A stretch of DNA of 64,000 bases from Actinomyces israelii DSM 43320 (GCF_000711965.1 NZ_JONS01000003.1:62001-126000), one strand, 5' to 3'. Numbered from the stretch's first letter, positions 35,200 to 49,023 are shown. The notes: a model not told the origin generated them from the letters alone. Program-made: numbers and translations.

Positions 35200-37080
35200 C
35201 TACCTCTTGTCCCTGCCGGTGGGCTGGTCGGCCCCCAGCGCCGCGACGAAGGCCTCCTGGGGCACGTCCACGCGGCCGATGGCCTTCATGCGCTTCTTGC
35301 CCTCCTTCTGCTTCTCCAGCAGCTTGCGCTTGCGGGAGATGTCCCCGCCGTAGCACTTGGCGAGCATGTCCTTGCGCAGGGCGCGGATGGTCTCGCGGGC
35401 GATAATGCGCGTGCCGATAGCCGCCTGGACGGGCACCTCGAACTGCTGGCGCGGAATGAGCTCCTTGAGGCGCTTGGTCATCATGACCCCGTAGGAGTAG
35501 GCGGCGTCCTTGTGGACAATGGCGCTGAAGGCGTCCACCTTGTCCCCGTTGAGGAGGATGTCGACCTTGACCAGGTTCGCGCTCTGCTCGCCGTCCATCT
35601 CGTAGTCCAGGGAGGCGTACCCGCGGGTGCGCGACTTCAGGGCGTCGAAGAAGTCGAAGACGATCTCCGCCAGCGGCAGCGTGTAGTGCATCTCCACGCG
35701 GGCCTCGGACAGGTAGTCCATGCCCTTCATGGTGCCACGCCGCGACTGGCACAGCTCCATGACGGTGCCCACGTACTCGGCCGGGGTGAGGATCGTGGCC
35801 TGCACGACCGGCTCGCGCACGTCCAGGACCTTGCCCTCGGGGAACTCGCTGGGGTTGGTCACCGTGTGAGAGCCGCGGTCCTCCATGGTGACCTCGTAGA
35901 CCACGGAGGGGGCGGTGGAGATGATGTCGAGCCCGAACTCGCGCTCCAGGCGCTCGCGGATGATCTCCAGGTGCAGCAGCCCCAGGTAGCCGCAGCGGAA
36001 GCCGAAGCCGAGCGCCACCGAGGTCTCCGGCTCGTAGGTCAGGGCGGCGTCGTTGAGCTTGAGCTTGTCCAGGGCGTCGCGCAGGGCCGGGAAGTCGGAC
36101 CCGTCAACGGGGAACAGGCCGGAGAAGACCATGGGCTTGGGGTCCTGGTAGCCGGCCAGGGGCTCGACGGCGGGGGCGGCGGCCGTGGTGACGGTGTCGC
36201 CGACCTTGGACTGGCGCACGTCCTTGACCCCGGTGATGAGGTAGCCGACCTCGCCGGCGCCCAGGCCCCGGGTGGGCGCCGGCTCGGGACTGATGACGCC
36301 GATCTCCAGCAGGTCGTGGACGGCCCCGGTGGACAGCATCTCAATGCGCTCGCGGGGGCGCAGGGCGCCGTCGACGACCCGCACGTAGGTGACCACGCCC
36401 CGGTAGCTGTCGTAGACGGAGTCGAAGATCATGGCGCGGGCGGCGCCGCCGGTCTCGCCCGCAGGCGCCGGGACGGCCTCGACGATCCGGTCGAGCAGCT
36501 CGGGGACGCCCTGGCCGGTCTTGCCGGAGACACGCAGGACCTCCTCCTCGCCGCAGCCGATGAGGGAGGCGATCTCCTCGGCGTGCCGCTCGGGCTCGGC
36601 GGCGGGCAGGTCGATCTTGTTCAGCACCGGGATAATGGTCAGGTCCCCTTCGATGGCCATGTAGAGGTTGGCCAGGGTCTGGGCCTGGATGCCCTGGGCG
36701 GCGTCAACGAGCAGGACGGCGCCCTCGCAGGCGGCGAGCGACCGGTTGACCTCGTAGGAGAAGTCCACGTGCCCGGGGGTGTCGATCATGTTGAGGGCGT
36801 AGGCGCGCACGACGCCGTCGGGGCCGGTGACGGCCCAGGGCATGCGCACGGCCTGGGACTTGATGGTGATGCCGCGCTCGCGCTCAATGTCCATGCGGTC
36901 CAGGTACTGGGCGCGCATGTCGCGGGGGGCGACGACGCCGGTGGCCTGGAGCATGCGGTCGGCCAGGGTGGACTTGCCGTGGTCGATGTGCGCGATAATG
37001 CAGAAGTTGCGCAGCCGCGCCTGCTCGGTCGCGGCGGGCTGGACGGCGCTCATCTGCTCTGGCGTGGGGATCGGTGACAC
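35200..37080 (-). CDS. lepA: Elongation factor 4 (LepA)
   Basis: 626 residues. Ribosomal back-translocase GTPase. G1 motif HIDHGKST (31-38), switch [13 protein letters not shown] and NKIDLP are present, with LepA-specific C-terminus [21 protein letters not shown] at 37080 follows gccaggaaccgattcac; an ATG at 37053 is a possible alternative. A 280-nt divergent gap separates it from the stand-alone trpB. Confidence 0.96.
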   Translation of the reverse strand: MSPIPTPEQMSAVQPAATEQARLRNFCIIAHIDHGKSTLADRMLQATGVVAPRDMRAQYLDRMDIERERGITIKSQAVRMPWAVTGPDGVVRAYALNMIDTPGHVDFSYEVNRSLAACEGAVLLVDAAQGIQAQTLANLYMAIEGDLTIIPVLNKIDLPAAEPERHAEEIASLIGCGEEEVLRVSGKTGQGVPELLDRIVEAVPAPAGETGGAARAMIFDSVYDSYRGVVTYVRVVDGALRPRERIEMLSTGAVHDLLEIGVISPEPAPTRGLGAGEVGYLITGVKDVRQSKVGDTVTTAAAPAVEPLAGYQDPKPMVFSGLFPVDGSDFPALRDALDKLKLNDAALTYEPETSVALGFGFRCGYLGLLHLEIIRERLEREFGLDIISTAPSVVYEVTMEDRGSHTVTNPSEFPEGKVLDVREPVVQATILTPAEYVGTVMELCQSRRGTMKGMDYLSEARVEMHYTLPLAEIVFDFFDALKSRTRGYASLDYEMDGEQSANLVKVDILLNGDKVDAFSAIVHKDAAYSYGVMMTKRLKELIPRQQFEVPVQAAIGTRIIARETIRALRKDMLAKCYGGDISRKRKLLEKQKEGKKRMKAIGRVDVPQEAFVAALGADQPTGRDKR

Positions 37081-37360
37081 GTGAATCGGTTCCTGGCTCT
37101 TCCTCAAGGGGCGTGGGTCTGGGCACCAGTCTCCCACGAGGGCGCCTCCGGACCCCAGCCCGGTGCAGGGGCGGGCCTGTGAGGTGGATCGGGCGGCTCC
37201 GCCCGGCCGCGGCCGCAGTGCCCGGGCCTCCGTCCCCCACGGCATCGGCCTGCCGGACCGGGTCCCCTCCCCCGGGGGCTGCGCCGGCCCACTGCGCGGT
37301 GGGCGCCGTCGGCCGGGACGCGACTTGCGCTGGGCGCGGCCCGTCCCTACCGTCCCAGGG

Positions 37361-38665
<1,305 letters not shown>

Positions 38666-38683
38666 GGGTCTGCGGACAGGACT

Positions 38684-38705
38684 CTGATCCGGCCGGCCGG
38701 ATCAG
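38684..38705. terminator. Perfect 22-bp palindrome after stand-alone trpB
   Basis: Positions 38684-38694 are the exact reverse complement of 38695-38705, 18 nt after the stop codon. Probably a terminator hairpin (no spacer, so a short loop opens). Confidence 0.6.
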
Positions 38706-38820
38706 GAGACGCGCAGGAGACCACGGGCTTCGGTGCAGCGCCGTTCCCGGTTCTGCAACCGTTCTGCGCCCTCTTGGTCGTCCTGGCCGTCTCGTCCGTC
38801 TCATATGCGGACCGCATGAT

Positions 38821-38849
38821 TTGGCCGCGCACGCGCCAGGCGCTACCCT
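38821..38849 (+). promoter_or_regulatory. Promoter of the trp operon
   Basis: TTGGCC (38821-38826), 17-nt spacer, TACCCT (38844-38849). The first codon of the leader peptide lies 7 nt after the -10, so the leader transcript is itself leaderless. Confidence 0.7.
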
Positions 38850-38856
38850 CGGCCTC

Positions 38857-38922
38857 GTGACAGCGCTCCGCACCTTCCAGTGGTGGTGGCTCCCCGATGG
38901 GCGAGCCACCAGCGCCGCGTGA
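38857..38922 (+). CDS. trpL: trp leader peptide (WWW)
   Basis: 21 residues, beginning with GTG. The sequence VTALRTFQWWWLPDGRATS ends in AA and has three tandem Trp codons at residues 9-11. It is the ribosome sensor for charged tRNA-Trp. It lies 89 nt upstream of trpE, directly before the attenuator hairpins. Too short for routine gene finding. Confidence 0.9.
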   Translation: MTALRTFQWWWLPDGRATSAA

Positions 38923-38962
38923 GCGGAACACGAACGACAGAGCTCGCCATCAGGCGGGCTCT
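38885..38962 (+). promoter_or_regulatory. trp transcription attenuator
   Basis: Three exclusive pairings can be drawn. 1:2 is GGTGGCTC (38885-38892) with GAGCCACC (38903-38910). 2:3 is GGCGAGC (38900-38906) with GCTCGCC (38942-38948), the antiterminator. 3:4 is AGAGCTCGCC (38939-38948) with GGCGGGCTCT (38953-38962), a 10-bp terminator stem with loop atca. Stalling at the Trp codons blocks segment 1, favours 2:3 and lets transcription proceed into trpE. Confidence 0.85.
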
Positions 38963-39010
38963 TCGCGTATCCGGAGGCGGGTCCTGGTGGCACCGACAGG
39001 AAGGCACCCC

Positions 39011-40690
39011 ATGGCCCCCTCCCCACCGACAGCACCGACGGTGCTGACGCGCCCGGTGCGCTACCACGGCGACGGCGGGCTGCTGCTCGCCCGCCTCGCC
39101 CGCGCCGGTCTCATCGCCACGACCGACGGCGCCCCCGGCGGGCCCCGCCCCGTGGACGCCGTCCTGCTGGAGAGCGCCGATGTCGCCACCAAGACCTCGC
39201 GCACCACCGTCGCCGTCCTGGAGGCCTCCACCCGGCTGACCTGCACCGGGGACGCCGTCGTCGTCGAGGCCCTGCCCCGGGCCGCCGCCGACGGCCGGGC
39301 CGCCCTGGCCCGCCTGCGCGAGGAGCTGGGCGAGTACGTCACCTCCGACGCCCCCGCATCCCCGGAGGGCCCGGCGGCCCTCACGCTGACGATCCCCGCC
39401 GCGCCCGACGACGGCTCCCTGGAGGAGCGCGCCCGCCTGACCGCCCGCTCCACCATTGAGCCCCTGCGGATCCTGGCGGGCGCCGAGGTGGACCACCCCC
39501 ACCTGCCGCTGGTGGCCGGCGTCGTCGCCTTCGACTACCTGGCGACCTTCGAGACCCTGCCTGAGGTGGCGATGGGGGACAACACCTGCCCCGACTACCT
39601 CTTCTACGACGCCCGCATCATCCTGGTCATCGATCACCCCACGCGCGAGGCGACCCTCGTGGGCTCCTCCGTGGACGCCGCGGGCCTCGCGACCCGCCTG
39701 GACGCGATCGCCGCCGCCATCGACGGCCCCGGGGCAGCCGGGAGCGGCAGCCCGGCCGGCTCTTCCGCGAGCGCGCCGGGCGCCGTCGTGCACGCCGTGC
39801 CCACCCACTCCGACGCCGACTACGCGGCCGTCGTCGAGAACCTGAAGGGGGCGATCGCCGCCGGAGAGGTCTACCAGGTGGTGCCCGCCCGCGGCTTCAC
39901 CCTGCCCTGCCCCGACGCCCTGGCCGCCTACCGCCGGCTGCGCGAGACCAACCCCAGCCCCTACATGTTCTATGTCGGCGCCCCGGGCTTCGAGCTGCTG
40001 GGCGCCTCCCCCGAGTCGGCCCTGCTGCACTCGGCGGCCACCGGGCGGGTCGCCATCCGCCCCATCGCCGGCACCCGGCCGCGCGGCCTGAACCGCGACG
40101 GCAGCCTCGACCACGAACGGGACGTCCGCCTGGAGCTGGAGCTGCGCACCGACGCCAAGGAGGTCGCCGAGCACGTCATGCTGGTGGACCTGGCCCGCAA
40201 CGACGTCGCCAGGGTGAGCGCGCCCGGCACCCGCCGGGTCGGCGACCTGCTGCGCGTGGACCGCTACAGCCGCGTCATGCACCTGGTCTCCGAGGTCTCC
40301 GGGCAGCTCGACCCCGACCTGGACGCGCTGGACGCCTTCCGGGCCTCCATGACCATGGGCACCCTCACCGGCGCCCCCAAGCTGCGCGCGGCCGAGCTCA
40401 TCCGCGCCGCCGAGGGGGTGCGCCGGGGCTCCTACGGCGGAAGCGTCGGCTACATCCGCGGCGACGGCGAGCTCGACACCTGCATCGTCATCCGCTCCGC
40501 CTTCGTGTCGGGCGGCCGGGCCCTCGTGCAGGCGGGGGCCGGCGTCGTCGCGGACTCCGTGCCCGCCATGGAGGCCGCCGAGACCGTTCACAAGGCCGGC
40601 GCGGTGCTCGCCGCCGTCGCCGCCGCCCAGGACGCCGCGCTCGTCATCGACTCCGAGGCGGCCGGGGCCGGGGCCGGTGAGGAGGCCTGA
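39011..40690 (+). CDS. trpE: Anthranilate synthase component I
   Basis: 559 residues. Chorismate plus ammonia or glutamine to anthranilate. The feedback-binding LLES motif (LLESAD, about 52-57) is present, suggesting Trp inhibition. The chorismate-binding core IRPIAGTRPRG, ELRTDAKEVAEHVMLVDLARND and GSVGYIRGDGELD is intact. ATG at 39011 after caggaaggcacccc. First gene of the attenuated operon; the trpG start lies one nucleotide beyond its stop. Confidence 0.96.
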   Translation: MAPSPPTAPTVLTRPVRYHGDGGLLLARLARAGLIATTDGAPGGPRPVDAVLLESADVATKTSRTTVAVLEASTRLTCTGDAVVVEALPRAAADGRAALARLREELGEYVTSDAPASPEGPAALTLTIPAAPDDGSLEERARLTARSTIEPLRILAGAEVDHPHLPLVAGVVAFDYLATFETLPEVAMGDNTCPDYLFYDARIILVIDHPTREATLVGSSVDAAGLATRLDAIAAAIDGPGAAGSGSPAGSSASAPGAVVHAVPTHSDADYAAVVENLKGAIAAGEVYQVVPARGFTLPCPDALAAYRRLRETNPSPYMFYVGAPGFELLGASPESALLHSAATGRVAIRPIAGTRPRGLNRDGSLDHERDVRLELELRTDAKEVAEHVMLVDLARNDVARVSAPGTRRVGDLLRVDRYSRVMHLVSEVSGQLDPDLDALDAFRASMTMGTLTGAPKLRAAELIRAAEGVRRGSYGGSVGYIRGDGELDTCIVIRSAFVSGGRALVQAGAGVVADSVPAMEAAETVHKAGAVLAAVAAAQDAALVIDSEAAGAGAGEEA

Positions 40691-40691
40691 G

Positions 40692-41330
40692 ATGCGCGTC
40701 ATCCTGCTCGACAACCGCGACTCCTTCGTCTACAACCTCGTCGACCAGCTCGCCGTGCTCGGCGCCGGCATCGAGGTCTACCGCAACACGGTGCCCGCCG
40801 CCAGGGTGCTGGGCGCCCTGGAGCCCACGCGGGCCGAGGCGGACCGAGGCGAGCGTCCCGTCCTGTGCCTGTCGCCCGGGCCCGGACACCCGCGCGCCAG
40901 CGGCTGCCTGATGGAACTGGTGGCGGCGGCGCTGGCCGGCCCCATCCCCGCGCTCGGCATCTGCCTGGGGTTCCAGGCGATCGTCGAGGCCTGCGGGGGC
41001 GCCGTGGGCCGGGTAGGCCCGGTCCACGGCCGGTCGGTGCGCGTGGAGGTCACCGCCGCCGGGCGCGCCGACGCCGCCTTCGCCGTCCTGGCCGGCGGTC
41101 CCCTGGACGTCGCCCGCTACCACTCCCTGGGCGCCCGCGAGCTGCCGCCGCCGCTGACCTGCCTGGCCCGCACCATCGAGGCCGACGGCGCGGGCGTCGT
41201 CATGGCCGCCCGCCACGCCACCGCCCCGGTGGTCGGGCTGCAGTTCCACCCCGAGTCGGTGCTCACCCCCTACGGGCCGGACATCCTGCGCTCGCTCGCC
41301 GGCGAGCTCGCCGGCGCCCGGTCTGCCTGA
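40692..41330 (+). CDS. trpG: Anthranilate synthase component II (glutamine amidotransferase)
   Basis: 212 residues. Triad: Cys91 in [10 protein letters not shown], and the His and Glu in LQFHPESV. Starts with ATG at 40692 after gaggaggcctgag, within the end of trpE. Supplies ammonia to TrpE. Confidence 0.95.
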   Translation: MRVILLDNRDSFVYNLVDQLAVLGAGIEVYRNTVPAARVLGALEPTRAEADRGERPVLCLSPGPGHPRASGCLMELVAAALAGPIPALGICLGFQAIVEACGGAVGRVGPVHGRSVRVEVTAAGRADAAFAVLAGGPLDVARYHSLGARELPPPLTCLARTIEADGAGVVMAARHATAPVVGLQFHPESVLTPYGPDILRSLAGELAGARSA

Positions 41331-41392
41331 GCCCAGCGGCGCAGGCCCCACCACCTGTCACGGACCACCCACCAGCCACGAGGAGAACAGAT

Positions 41393-42522
41393 ATGGCCCC
41401 CGCACCCGCCGAGAACAACGCCATGCATACCGGGAGCGCCGCAAGCCCTGCGGGCGCCCCCGTCGCCGACTCCGAGGACGCGCACCGCCTGCTGCGCGCC
41501 GTCATCCAGGGCGAGCGGCTGACCCAGGACGAGACCGGCGTCGTCTTCGCCGCCCTGGGCGCCGGAGACCTGTCCGAGGCCGAGACCGCCGCCCTCCTGG
41601 CCGCCCTGCACTCGCGCGGGGAGACCGCCGACGAGGTCGCCGGGGCGGCCAGCGCCTTCCGGCGCGCCGCCCGACCCTTCCCCGAGGTGACCTTCCCGCT
41701 GGTCGACGTCGTGGGGACCGGCGGCGACGGGGCGGGCACCATCAACATCTCCACCGCCGCCGGGATCGTGGCGGCCTCCATGGGGATCTCGGTGGCCAAG
41801 CACGGCAACCGGGCCGTGTCCTCGCGGACGGGGGCCGCCGACGTCGTCGCCGCGCTCGGCCTGCCCCTGAACCTGAGCCCGCAGGAGGCGGTGGAGATCC
41901 TGGCCCGCGACCACTTCGTCTTCCTGTTCGCCCAGGCCTACCACCCGGCCATGAGGCATGTGGCGCCGATCCGCAGGGCGCTGGCCACTCCCACGATCTT
42001 CAACGTGCTGGGTCCCCTGCTCAACCCCGCCCGCCTGACCTACCAGCTCATGGGCGTGTGGGACCCGGGCATGCTCGACATGATCGCCGAGGCCATGGTG
42101 CGCCTGGGGCGCAAGCGGGCCCTCGTCGTGCACGGCTCGGGCACCGACGAGATCGCCGTGCACGGCCCGACCCGGGTGCGCGAGGCGACCCCGCGGGGCG
42201 TCAAGGCCTACGAGGTCACCCCCGAGGCGCTGGGGGTGCGCCGCTGGGAGCTGTCCGACGTGCTCGGCGGGGAGCCGGCCGAGAACGCCCGCCTGCTGCG
42301 GGAGGTCTTCGCCGGGCGGGGCGAGCCCGCCCACCGCGACGCGATCGCCGTCAACGCCGGCGCCCTGCTGTATCTGGCCGGGCCGGCCGACAACCTGGCC
42401 GACGGCGCACACATGGCCCTGGACCAGCTGGCCGTCGGGCGGGTGGCCGAGCACCTGGAGTCCATGATCAAGAGCGGCGCCGCCGGTCCGGCAGCCGCCG
42501 ACGGCGCCGGGGAGCGGGCCCG

Positions 42523-42526
<4 letters not shown>
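41393..42526 (+). CDS. trpD: Anthranilate phosphoribosyltransferase
   Basis: 377 residues. [14 protein letters not shown] is the PRPP-binding motif; [16 protein letters not shown] and [10 protein letters not shown] follow. ATG at 41393 after gaggagaacagat. The first 25 residues are an Ala-rich extension. The stop overlaps the fusion gene start (ATGA). Confidence 0.96.
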
Positions 42527-44802
<2,276 letters not shown>

Positions 44803-44803
44803 G

Positions 44804-45730
44804 ATGTCCCGCTACCCCGCAATGTTCGAGCGCCTGGCCGCCGCCGGCCGGGGCGCCTTCGTGCCCTTCGTCATGGTGGGCGACCCAACCCCGGCGCTGT
44901 CCGAGGCAGTCGTCGAGGCGCTCGTCGACGGCGGCGCCGACGCCCTGGAGCTGGGCATCCCCTTCTCCGACCCGGTCGCCGACGGCCCCACGATCCAGCG
45001 CGCCCACATCCGGGCGCTCGCGGCGGGCGCCGGCTTCGCCGCCTGCCTGGACGTGGTCTCCCGGGTCCGCGGGCGCCACCCCGACCTGCCCATCGGCATG
45101 CTCATCTACGGCAACGTGCCCTTCTCCGTGGGGCTGGAGGAGTTCTACACCCGGTGCGCGGGCGCGGGCATCGACTCGGTGCTGCTGCCCGACGTGCCGG
45201 TGCGCGAGTCGCCGGCCTTCTCTGCCGCGGCCGAGGCGGCCGGGATCGACGCGGTGTACATCGCCCCGCCGTCGGCTTCGGCCCGGACGCTGGACGCGGT
45301 GGCGGCCTCCTCGCGCGGCTACGTCTACGCGGTCTCACGCGTCGGCGTGACGGGCACCGAGCAGGTCTCCTCCACCGTCGGCCTGGCCGAGTCGGTGGCC
45401 CGCCTGCGCGCCGACGCGGCTGCCCCGGTCATGCTGGGCTTCGGCATCTCGCGGCCCGACCAGGTCGCCGAGGCGATCGCGGCCGGCGCCGACGGGGCGA
45501 TCAGCGGCTCGGCGACCGTCAAGATCGTCGAGGCGCACGCCCCGGCGCTGCTCGCCGCACCCCCCGGCTCGCCGGTCCGCGACGCCGAGCTGGAGGCGAT
45601 GACGGCCGGGCTGCGCGAGTTCGTGGCCGCGATGAGGGCTGCCGCCCTGCGCCCGGCCGACCGGTGTGACCCGGCGTCGCACCCGAACCGATCCCGACGC
45701 GGAACTGGACCGATCCCGACGCGGAAGTGA
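44804..45730 (+). CDS. trpA: Tryptophan synthase alpha chain
   Basis: 308 residues. Cleaves indole-glycerol phosphate for TrpB. Catalytic Glu in LELGIPFSDPVADGP and the phosphate-binding GFGISRPDQV and GSATVKIVE are intact. ATG at 44804 lies one nucleotide after the fusion stop. The C-terminal ~20 residues (RCDPASHPNRSRRG and on) are coded by the ACCGATC repeat and are not part of the TrpA fold; the ancestral stop has probably been lost to the repeat. No trpF in the operon; PriA/HisA is expected to do that step. Confidence 0.95.
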   Translation: MSRYPAMFERLAAAGRGAFVPFVMVGDPTPALSEAVVEALVDGGADALELGIPFSDPVADGPTIQRAHIRALAAGAGFAACLDVVSRVRGRHPDLPIGMLIYGNVPFSVGLEEFYTRCAGAGIDSVLLPDVPVRESPAFSAAAEAAGIDAVYIAPPSASARTLDAVAASSRGYVYAVSRVGVTGTEQVSSTVGLAESVARLRADAAAPVMLGFGISRPDQVAEAIAAGADGAISGSATVKIVEAHAPALLAAPPGSPVRDAELEAMTAGLREFVAAMRAAALRPADRCDPASHPNRSRRGTGPIPTRK

Positions 45731-45740
45731 ACCGCTCTCG
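45685..45740 (+). repeat. ACCGATC repeat element, copy 2
   Basis: Three degenerate units of about 22 nt (gaaccgatcccgacgcggaa, ggaccgatcccgacgcggaa, gaaccgctctcgg). Similar to 28504-28538. It overlaps the end of trpA and reaches the 3' end of the convergent response-regulator gene. Confidence 0.7.
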
Positions 45741-45743
45741 GTG

Positions 45744-46451
45744 TCAGGGGCGGGCGAGGACGTCGTCGAGGGTCACGACGCCGGTGCGCAGGGCCACCAG
45801 GACCAGCTGGACGCGGTCGCGCGCGCCGGTCTTGGCCAGCAGGTGCGAGATGTGGGTCTTGACCGTCGGCATGCTCAGCCACAGCCGGTCGCAGATCTCC
45901 TGGTTGGTCAGGCCCGCGGCGACCAGCCCCAGCACCTCCCGCTCGCGCCCGGTCAGGTCGGCGGGGAGCCGCTCGGGGGTCGGCTGCGCCTGCGCGGCGC
46001 CCGCCTCCCGGCCCCCGTCGGCGCGGCCCGAGCGCACGGCGGTCAGCAGGCGGCGGGTCGGCCCCGGCGAGATGACCGAGTCCCCGGCGTGCACGGTGCG
46101 CACCGCCTCGATGAGCCGCTTCGGCGGGGTGTTCTTGAGCAGGAACCCGGCCGCCCCGGCCTCGATGGCGCCCAGCACGTAGCCGTCGGTGTCGAAGGTG
46201 GTCAGGATGACGATGCGGCCCTGGGCCCCGGCCTCCACCAGGCGGCGGGTGGTCGCCAGGCCGTCCAGGCCGGGCATCTGGACGTCCAGGAGCAGTACGT
46301 CGACGGGGTCGGTCTCCGCCCGGCGCAGGGTCTCGTAGCCGTCGGTGGCCTGCCAGACGACCTCCATGCCCTCCTGGGCGCCCAGCAGCATGGCCAGCCC
46401 CGTGGTCAGCAGCGGCTCGTCGTCAGTCAGGCCGATGCGGATCACGTTCAT
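45744..46451 (-). CDS. NarL/LuxR-type response regulator
   Basis: 235 residues. Receiver domain 1-122 with phospho-acceptor Asp56 (LLLDVQMPG), Thr84/85 and Lys106; C-terminal LuxR helix-turn-helix (TGREREVLGLVAAGLTNQEI, then PTVKTHISHLLAKTGARDR). It lies 4 nt after the kinase stop in the same operon. By position it controls the divergent ABC exporter. Confidence 0.95.
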   Translation of the reverse strand: MNVIRIGLTDDEPLLTTGLAMLLGAQEGMEVVWQATDGYETLRRAETDPVDVLLLDVQMPGLDGLATTRRLVEAGAQGRIVILTTFDTDGYVLGAIEAGAAGFLLKNTPPKRLIEAVRTVHAGDSVISPGPTRRLLTAVRSGRADGGREAGAAQAQPTPERLPADLTGREREVLGLVAAGLTNQEICDRLWLSMPTVKTHISHLLAKTGARDRVQLVLVALRTGVVTLDDVLARP

Positions 46452-46455
46452 GCGC

Positions 46456-47853
46456 TCACGCCACCCCTCGGCTCATGCCCACGGCCCGCTCTCGGGCGGC
46501 GTCCCGCGCTGCCGGCACGGTCATGCGCACCCGCCAGCCGCCCGCGGGCGCGGGGCCGGCCTCCAGGTGCCCGCCGACGTCGGCGAGCCGCTCCGCCATG
46601 GTGGCCAGGCCCGCACCCTCGCGGCGCGATCCCACCGGCTCCTGGCAGCCCGCGGGCCGCCGGGCCCCGCCCGGGGCGCCGGCGTCCGTATTCTCCACAA
46701 CGACGTCGAGGACCTCGCCCGCCTCCAGCGCCACGGCGGTCGGGGCCCCGGAGGCGTGCCGCATGACATTGGTCAGGGCCTCCTGGACGCAGCGGTAGAC
46801 GGCCCGGCCGACCGTGGGGTCGACGTCGCCCGCCTGCGACAGCGACAGGCGCACCGGCAGGCCCGCGCGGCGGGCGCGGGCGACCAGGGCGGGCACCTCC
46901 TCCAGCCCGGGCGAGTCCGCGGGCTCGCAGGCCGGGACCGGCACGGGCTGACTGTGCGGCCGCGGCGGCTGGGACGGCGCCGCGCCCGGACGGGCCGCAG
47001 GCGCGTCCGCGTCGCTGCCGGCAGGCGCGCGGTCCTCGTCGGCCCGCAGGACGTCGACCAGGGCGCGCACCTCGTCAGCGGCCCGACGGCTGGTCTCCCC
47101 GATGACCGCGAGCGCGGCGTCGGCCGCATCCGGATCCGAGGCCAGGACGGCCCGGGCCCCGGCGGCCTGCATGCCGGTCACCGACAGGGAGTGACCCAGC
47201 AGGTCGTGGACGTCGCGGGCGATGCGCTGGCGCTCCTGCGCCACGGCGAGCCGGCGCTCAGTGTCCTGCTGCGCCTGGAGGATCGCGGCCCGCTCCAGGG
47301 CCTGCTCGACCCGCTCGCGCGCCCGGCGCCGCGCGGCGCCGATGAGCGCCGCCACCGAGACCAGCGCCCACCCGGTGACGTTCGGTATGAGCATGCGGTT
47401 GACGAAGTCTCCCGCTACCCGGGGATCAATGATCGCGCCGGCACGGCAGGCGGCCGGCACCACGCCGACGTAGACCAGGGCGAGCAGGACAAGGCTCCAG
47501 GGTCTGCGCATGCGGCTCTGGGTCGTCTCGGCGGCGATCATGCAGGACACGATCGACAAGAGCGACACCTCGTCGGAGACGACCAGGTGACCGGTCAGTG
47601 CCGCCCCGATGGCGCAGACGGAGGCGACGGGGTGCAGGCGCCGCAGCGCGATCGCCGTGCAGCACACTGCGGTGATGCCGTAGAAGACGGCCACCGTCGC
47701 GGACCCGCTGAATCTCGATGCGCTGGGCGGATTCGATATGGAGAAGTACGCCAGGAGGGCGGCGAGGAGAAAGTCGGCCACGCCGGGGCGCCCCCGCCCG
47801 CCGGGCGACCGCCCGGATCGCTCGGCGGCGCGTGTAATGGTCAGCCTGCTCAT
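46456..47853 (-). CDS. NarL-family sensor histidine kinase
   Basis: 465 residues from ATG at 47853, 6 nt after TACGGT (probably leaderless); the frame is open for 22 more codons. Four to five hydrophobic segments (about 26-175) form a membrane sensor with short loops. The HisKA_3 site is His216 in ARDVHDLLGHSLS, and the ATPase N-box QEALTNVMRHA and G-box GAGLATMAERL follow. An acidic/proline insert of about 50 residues separates the two. With the response regulator this looks like a sensor of membrane-active peptides. Confidence 0.92.
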   Translation of the reverse strand: MSRLTITRAAERSGRSPGGRGRPGVADFLLAALLAYFSISNPPSASRFSGSATVAVFYGITAVCCTAIALRRLHPVASVCAIGAALTGHLVVSDEVSLLSIVSCMIAAETTQSRMRRPWSLVLLALVYVGVVPAACRAGAIIDPRVAGDFVNRMLIPNVTGWALVSVAALIGAARRRARERVEQALERAAILQAQQDTERRLAVAQERQRIARDVHDLLGHSLSVTGMQAAGARAVLASDPDAADAALAVIGETSRRAADEVRALVDVLRADEDRAPAGSDADAPAARPGAAPSQPPRPHSQPVPVPACEPADSPGLEEVPALVARARRAGLPVRLSLSQAGDVDPTVGRAVYRCVQEALTNVMRHASGAPTAVALEAGEVLDVVVENTDAGAPGGARRPAGCQEPVGSRREGAGLATMAERLADVGGHLEAGPAPAGGWRVRMTVPAARDAARERAVGMSRGVA

Positions 47854-47982
47854 GGCAGGACCGTATCGGCGGCCGGTCGGCCAGGGCGTCATACCCGGGT
47901 ATGAGGGTTGCCCTCTCAAGGGGCGCGAGGTTCAGACCGCGGCCTGACGACCCGGCGCCCGGTCCGGGCGAGGCTTGCGGCC

Positions 47983-49023
47983 ATGAGCACAACACGCCTC
48001 TCACCGCCCCAGGCGCCGCCTCCCGCAGTGCCCGCAGGGCCCGCAGAGCCTTCGGCGTTCTCGCCGTCTACGGCGTCCGGCCTCGCCGTCGTCGCCACTC
48101 GCGGCCTGACCAGGACCTTCACCGACCGGCGCGGCGCCCGCACCGTCGTCAGCTCGCTCGACCTGGTCGTGCCCCGCGGCGCCGTCTACGGCTTCCTCGG
48201 CCCCAACGGCTCCGGCAAGTCGACGACCATGAAGATGCTGCTGGGCCTGCTGGCGCCCACCCGCGGCGACATCGCCCTGTTCGGCACGCCCCTGGACCGC
48301 CGCAGCCGCGGCCCCCTCATGGCGCGCATCGGCTCCATGATCGAGCAGCCTCCCGGCTACGGGCACCTCACGGGCGCGGAGAACATGCGGATCGTGCAGA
48401 AGATGCTGGGCCTGTCCGACCGGCAGGTCGACCGGGCCCTGGCCCTGGTGCGCCTGAGCGAGCACAAGGACCGCCTCGTGCGCGCCTACTCCCTGGGGAT
48501 GAAGCAGCGCCTGGGCATCGCCATGGCCCTGGCCCGCCAGCCCGAGCTGCTCGTCCTGGACGAGCCGACCAACGGCCTGGATCCCGCCGGCATCGAGGAG
48601 ATCCGCCGTCTGCTCGTCGAGCTCGCCTCCCAGGGCGTCACGGTCATGGTCTCCAGCCACCTGCTCGACGAGATCGACCGCATGGCCGGAGTGCTCGGCA
48701 TCCTGTCCGCCGGGCGCCTGGTCTTCCAGGGCACGCGGACCCAGCTCATGGAGCGCTCCGTGCCCGACATGCTGGTGGTCACCCCCACGCCCCGGGCCGT
48801 CCTGAGTGACGAGATCCTGGGCGGCCTCGTGCCCGCGAGCGGGCCCGGCGCGGCCGTGCTCACCCGCCGGGGCGTGCGCGTGCCCGCCCTGAGCCCCGCC
48901 GGCGCCGCCGAGCTGGTCCGCCGCCTGGTGAGCGCGGGGGTGGTCGTCCACGAGGTGCGTCGGGAGCCCCAGAGCCTGGAGGACGTCTTCATGGACCTCA
49001 CCGGCGGGGCGGGGGTGCTGTGA
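47983..49023 (+). CDS. Lantibiotic-type ABC exporter ATPase (LanF-like)
   Basis: 346 residues. Walker A GPNGSGKS (73-80), signature SLGMKQR (170-176), Walker B LLVLDEP (189-195) and switch SSHLLDEI. The N-terminal 35 residues are Pro/Ala-rich and unconserved; the ATG at 47983 follows gcgaggcttgcggcc. The first of three coupled genes encoding an immunity/export pump. Divergent from a two-component system, the classic layout of peptide-sensing modules. Confidence 0.9.
   Translation: MSTTRLSPPQAPPPAVPAGPAEPSAFSPSTASGLAVVATRGLTRTFTDRRGARTVVSSLDLVVPRGAVYGFLGPNGSGKSTTMKMLLGLLAPTRGDIALFGTPLDRRSRGPLMARIGSMIEQPPGYGHLTGAENMRIVQKMLGLSDRQVDRALALVRLSEHKDRLVRAYSLGMKQRLGIAMALARQPELLVLDEPTNGLDPAGIEEIRRLLVELASQGVTVMVSSHLLDEIDRMAGVLGILSAGRLVFQGTRTQLMERSVPDMLVVTPTPRAVLSDEILGGLVPASGPGAAVLTRRGVRVPALSPAGAAELVRRLVSAGVVVHEVRREPQSLEDVFMDLTGGAGVL

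Noticed and set aside
38684-38705. Palindrome as operator of the trp operon
   Set aside because: It lies immediately after the trpB stop, more than 100 nt upstream of the trp -35, so a terminator is more likely.
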